From Actinomycetota bacterium (lineage in GTDB: Bacteria; Actinomycetota; Humimicrobiia; Humimicrobiales; Humimicrobiaceae), in NCBI GenBank assembly GCA_028695395.1, contig JAQVJB010000034.1, positions 1 through 15,929 on the forward strand: a stretch of DNA of 15,929 nt. Reading direction: 5' to 3'. The notes below the pieces were generated by a model, which was not told the DNA's origin, searched no databases, and saw only the letters and a program-made list of their open reading frames with translations. Made by a program: the position numbers and the translations under genes. Of the stretch, positions 14,067 to 15,929 are shown one piece after another (position 1 is the stretch's first letter; each line of letters opens with the position of its first letter).

Positions 14067-14394
14067 TTTTTGCTCCTTGTATAAAAGATAGATAAATTTT
14101 AAAACCTATAATCTATAAAATAATATATAATACTTAGTTATTATTATCCTGATTTTACTTTTTCATGATATAAAATCAAGGGTATTTATTGTTTTACTAA
14201 TGATAAATAGGTTTTTTATCCTTTTTTTGATACAGCTTTTTTTGCTGTACCGGGGAATACTGGAGAAAGAAAATATTTAATTGAAAAATTTAAAGATTTT
14301 CATAGAGTTTATTGTAAAAAAACAATACTTTGTATAACTTCATTAAAAAAATATAGCTAATATTTTTAATACAAAAAAAGAAAGATTTTATAAA
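14067..14394. other. 328-bp AT-rich spacer between divergent genes, with possible gene debris
   Basis: It separates the FolE2-like gene (minus) from the membrane protein (plus), so both promoters should be inside. No standard promoter is convincing by eye. TACAGC (14231-14236) and GCTGTA (14244-14249) form a hairpin across a T7 loop. A plus-strand stop-to-stop frame at 14211-14360 reads as protein-like (containing DTAFFAVPGNTGERKYLI) but has no start codon; it may be debris or chance. Confidence 0.45.
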
Positions 14395-15138
14395 ATGACC
14401 GAATATCGCAAACCAAAAAATCCTTATCTTATTTCATTAATTATTTTTCCCATTCTTACTTTTGTTTTTTCATTTTTTATTTTTATGCCGATTATATTGC
14501 AAGCAGATATGATGGATTGGGGATATGCCATAAGCTTTGTTTCTTTTTTTCTTGCAGTAGCTTTTTTAATAACTACAATCATAATTTCAGGATTTTACAA
14601 AAGAGCTGGCAAAATATTCTTGGATGAGAACATACTTGTTCATTGGCAATACGATAAATTATCATGGTCAAGATTTACAGAAAATGAATATATTGCTGAT
14701 AAAAAAAACAAAAGATTTCTTTTTCTGACAATACTTGTTTTTGTTTTTATTATTGCCATGATTTTTATTTTAATAAACAGGGAGGTCTGGAAAGGATTTT
14801 TGATTATATTTTCAATTTTGCTGCTTATTACAGGAATACTATCTTTTTTAATACCTGAATTAAATAAAAAAAATCATTTAAAAACATTTCCCCAGGCTTT
14901 TGTTTCTTTAAAGGGCGTATACTTAACCGGCGAATTTCATATCTGGGATTATTTGACTGCCAAGCTTGAAAAAGTTTTTATTGATAAAAAGTATATGCTG
15001 ATTAAAATAGAATATTCTTATATTACGAGTTATAAAAAAGAATATAAAGAAGTAAGGATTCCAATTCCCGAAAATAAATTTGACGAGGCAGTAAGGATAA
15101 CGGAACAGCTGAGAAAAAAAACCAAAAATAAAAAATAA
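14395..15138 (+). CDS. Uncharacterised four-helix membrane protein with C-terminal soluble domain
   Basis: The 247-aa protein starts at ATG 14395 with only a weak AAAGA upstream. Membrane segments are visible at about 11-34, 42-68, 107-127 and 132-154. A short loop between helices 2 and 3 (about 69-106) holds LVHWQYDKLSWSRF with conserved-looking tryptophans 85 and 91. Residues 160-247 form a soluble tail (FHIWDYLTAKLEKVFID... IKIEYSYITSYKKEYKEVRIPIP) that looks beta-rich, with alternating hydrophobic residues, and ends in a basic tail. This layout of helix pairs, a Trp-rich loop and a beta tail reminds me of a family of small uncharacterised bacterial membrane proteins, but I cannot name it. 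The function is unknown. It lies alone between spacers and has no signal peptide. Confidence 0.72.
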   Translation: MTEYRKPKNPYLISLIIFPILTFVFSFFIFMPIILQADMMDWGYAISFVSFFLAVAFLITTIIISGFYKRAGKIFLDENILVHWQYDKLSWSRFTENEYIADKKNKRFLFLTILVFVFIIAMIFILINREVWKGFLIIFSILLLITGILSFLIPELNKKNHLKTFPQAFVSLKGVYLTGEFHIWDYLTAKLEKVFIDKKYMLIKIEYSYITSYKKEYKEVRIPIPENKFDEAVRITEQLRKKTKNKK

Positions 15139-15199
15139 TTTTATTTTTTCTTCATCTTATAAAAAATTCATACTTGTTATATTATTTTCAAAAAAGGCG

Positions 15200-15205
15200 T
15201 ATAAT
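15200..15205 (+). promoter_or_regulatory. Possible -10 box upstream of the secreted Ig-like gene
   Basis: TATAAT at 15200-15205 is a perfect -10 box, 77 bp before the start codon of the gene at 15282. The best -35 candidate, TTGTTA (15174-15179), is 20 bp away, further than usual, so only the -10 is given. Confidence 0.4.
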
Positions 15206-15281
15206 TTATATTGAAACATTTGAAACAATCATAAATCTTTTAACTCTTTCCAGAAATTTAAAAATTTAACTGGAGGCTTCA

Positions 15282-15929
15282 ATGCGAAAAAAGAACTTAT
15301 ATTTTTTATTATCAATTTTGCTTGTAATTCTAATATTTACTACTGCTGCGACTTGTAATTTATGCGGCTCTGAACTTGGAGAGGAAAGCAGTGTATCAGA
15401 AATAACTGAGAAAACAGGGACAGAAGAGGAATCAAAAAACCAGTATTCTGCTGCGGAAACTTCTGCTCAAACAACTTCAAGTACAATGCCGCAGGAAAGC
15501 ACGTCAAGTACTCAGCCAGAGAGCACTTCTTCCAGCATATCCGGAGACAAAAGCGAACCTACTATCACTCTTTCAGTTTATGAAGGACCTACTTATTCTG
15601 CTTCTGACGGTGTCTGCTATTACAGAATAGAAGCTATTGTAACAGGCAATCCGTCTCCTGAAGTTGAGTTTTCCAAAGATGACAGTGGGGGAGCCTGGGG
15701 GCAGAGAAAAGCACAGATTAATCTTAGTCCGGGAGAAACATATGCTCTTGTAGCTACGGCAACCAACTCGGAAGGAACTGCGACTGCAACAATGGATATA
15801 ACATATGGCTGCAGTGAAGGTGCAAACCAGGAACCGGCAGTCAGCGATATTTTAATTTCAAATCCCAATCCTGTTATAAATACTGAATACGATGTTTCTG
15901 TAACAGCTTCCGATCCTGATTCGGATACC
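15282..15929 (+). CDS. Secreted or lipoprotein-type Ig-like surface protein (3' partial)
   Basis: ATG 15282 follows TGGAGG by five bases, and the frame is open for all 216 codons to the right edge. MRKKNLYFLLSILLVILIFT is a clear signal segment, followed by TAATC with Cys25. The residues before Cys25 (Ala-Ala-Thr) are a poor lipobox, so it may be a lipoprotein or simply Sec-secreted. Residues 30-92 are a Ser/Thr/Glu-rich linker (EESSVSEITEKTGTEEES, QESTSSTQPESTSSS). Residues 93-175 look like an Ig-like or PKD-like beta domain (VYEGPTYSASDGVCYYRIEAIVTGNPSP), and NQEPAVSDILISNPNP begins a second one with DPDSD, a possible calcium-type loop. The architecture parallels the protein at the left edge. 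It is probably a surface-exposed adhesion or carbohydrate-related protein. Confidence 0.75.
   Translation, partial: MRKKNLYFLLSILLVILIFTTAATCNLCGSELGEESSVSEITEKTGTEEESKNQYSAAETSAQTTSSTMPQESTSSTQPESTSSSISGDKSEPTITLSVYEGPTYSASDGVCYYRIEAIVTGNPSPEVEFSKDDSGGAWGQRKAQINLSPGETYALVATATNSEGTATATMDITYGCSEGANQEPAVSDILISNPNPVINTEYDVSVTASDPDSDT

Noticed and set aside
15620..15868. 82-codon minus-strand frame near the right edge
   Set aside because: The plus strand has a full signal peptide, linker and Ig-like reading frame with a strong ribosome site through this stretch.

Overview
This window comes from an AT-rich bacterial chromosome with Shine-Dalgarno-led genes, a few GTG/TTG-type starts, and secreted proteins carrying Thr/Ser/Glu-rich linkers. 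That style, a PPi-type phosphofructokinase and an iron-sulfur-flavoprotein-like reductase suggest an anaerobic, Gram-positive-like or deep-branching uncultured lineage. The sequence alone does not let me name it. There are no rRNA or tRNA genes, CRISPR arrays, transposases or phage genes.

Layout. (1) Positions 1-1058: the end of a secreted modular protein (nuclease-like domain between Thr-rich linkers, then a beta-rich domain), followed by a 71-aa basic membrane peptide. (2) 1134-1697 (minus): a flavodoxin-fold reductase with a CxxCxxCx7C cluster. A 379-bp AT-rich spacer with nested inverted repeats follows. (3) 2077-4802: an FAD amine-oxidase-type oxidoreductase that appears to start at ATT, then a PPi-type phosphofructokinase. 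(4) 4937-6446: a decayed ThuA remnant and a sugar-phosphate isomerase/epimerase-like TIM barrel, closed by a hairpin.

(5) 6573-12116 is the most interesting block. A GntR/HutC regulator has a near-consensus promoter, a 28-bp palindrome upstream of it and a small operator-like palindrome just inside the transcript. It is followed on the same strand by a free-standing 78-aa lipoyl carrier, E1-beta, E1-alpha, an E2 reduced to its catalytic core, and an FGGY sugar kinase. Together these look like a disassembled acetoin/2-oxoacid dehydrogenase linked to sugar phosphorylation. One hypothesis is that a (deoxy)ketose phosphate is cleaved oxidatively by the thiamine-diphosphate enzyme to an acyl-CoA plus an aldose phosphate. 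No E3 (dihydrolipoyl dehydrogenase) is present, so it would have to be encoded elsewhere.

(6) 12117-12369 holds a 16-bp perfect inverted repeat with a 45-nt loop. (7) 12370-14066 (minus) is a probable two-gene operon: a FolE2/MptA-family protein that seems to have lost its metal ligands, then an ATP-cone/PD-(D/E)xK/helix-hairpin-helix nuclease. (8) 14395-15138 is a four-helix membrane protein of unknown function, and 15282 to the right edge is the start of a secreted Ig-like protein. Assignments rest on motif recognition by eye; no searches were run.
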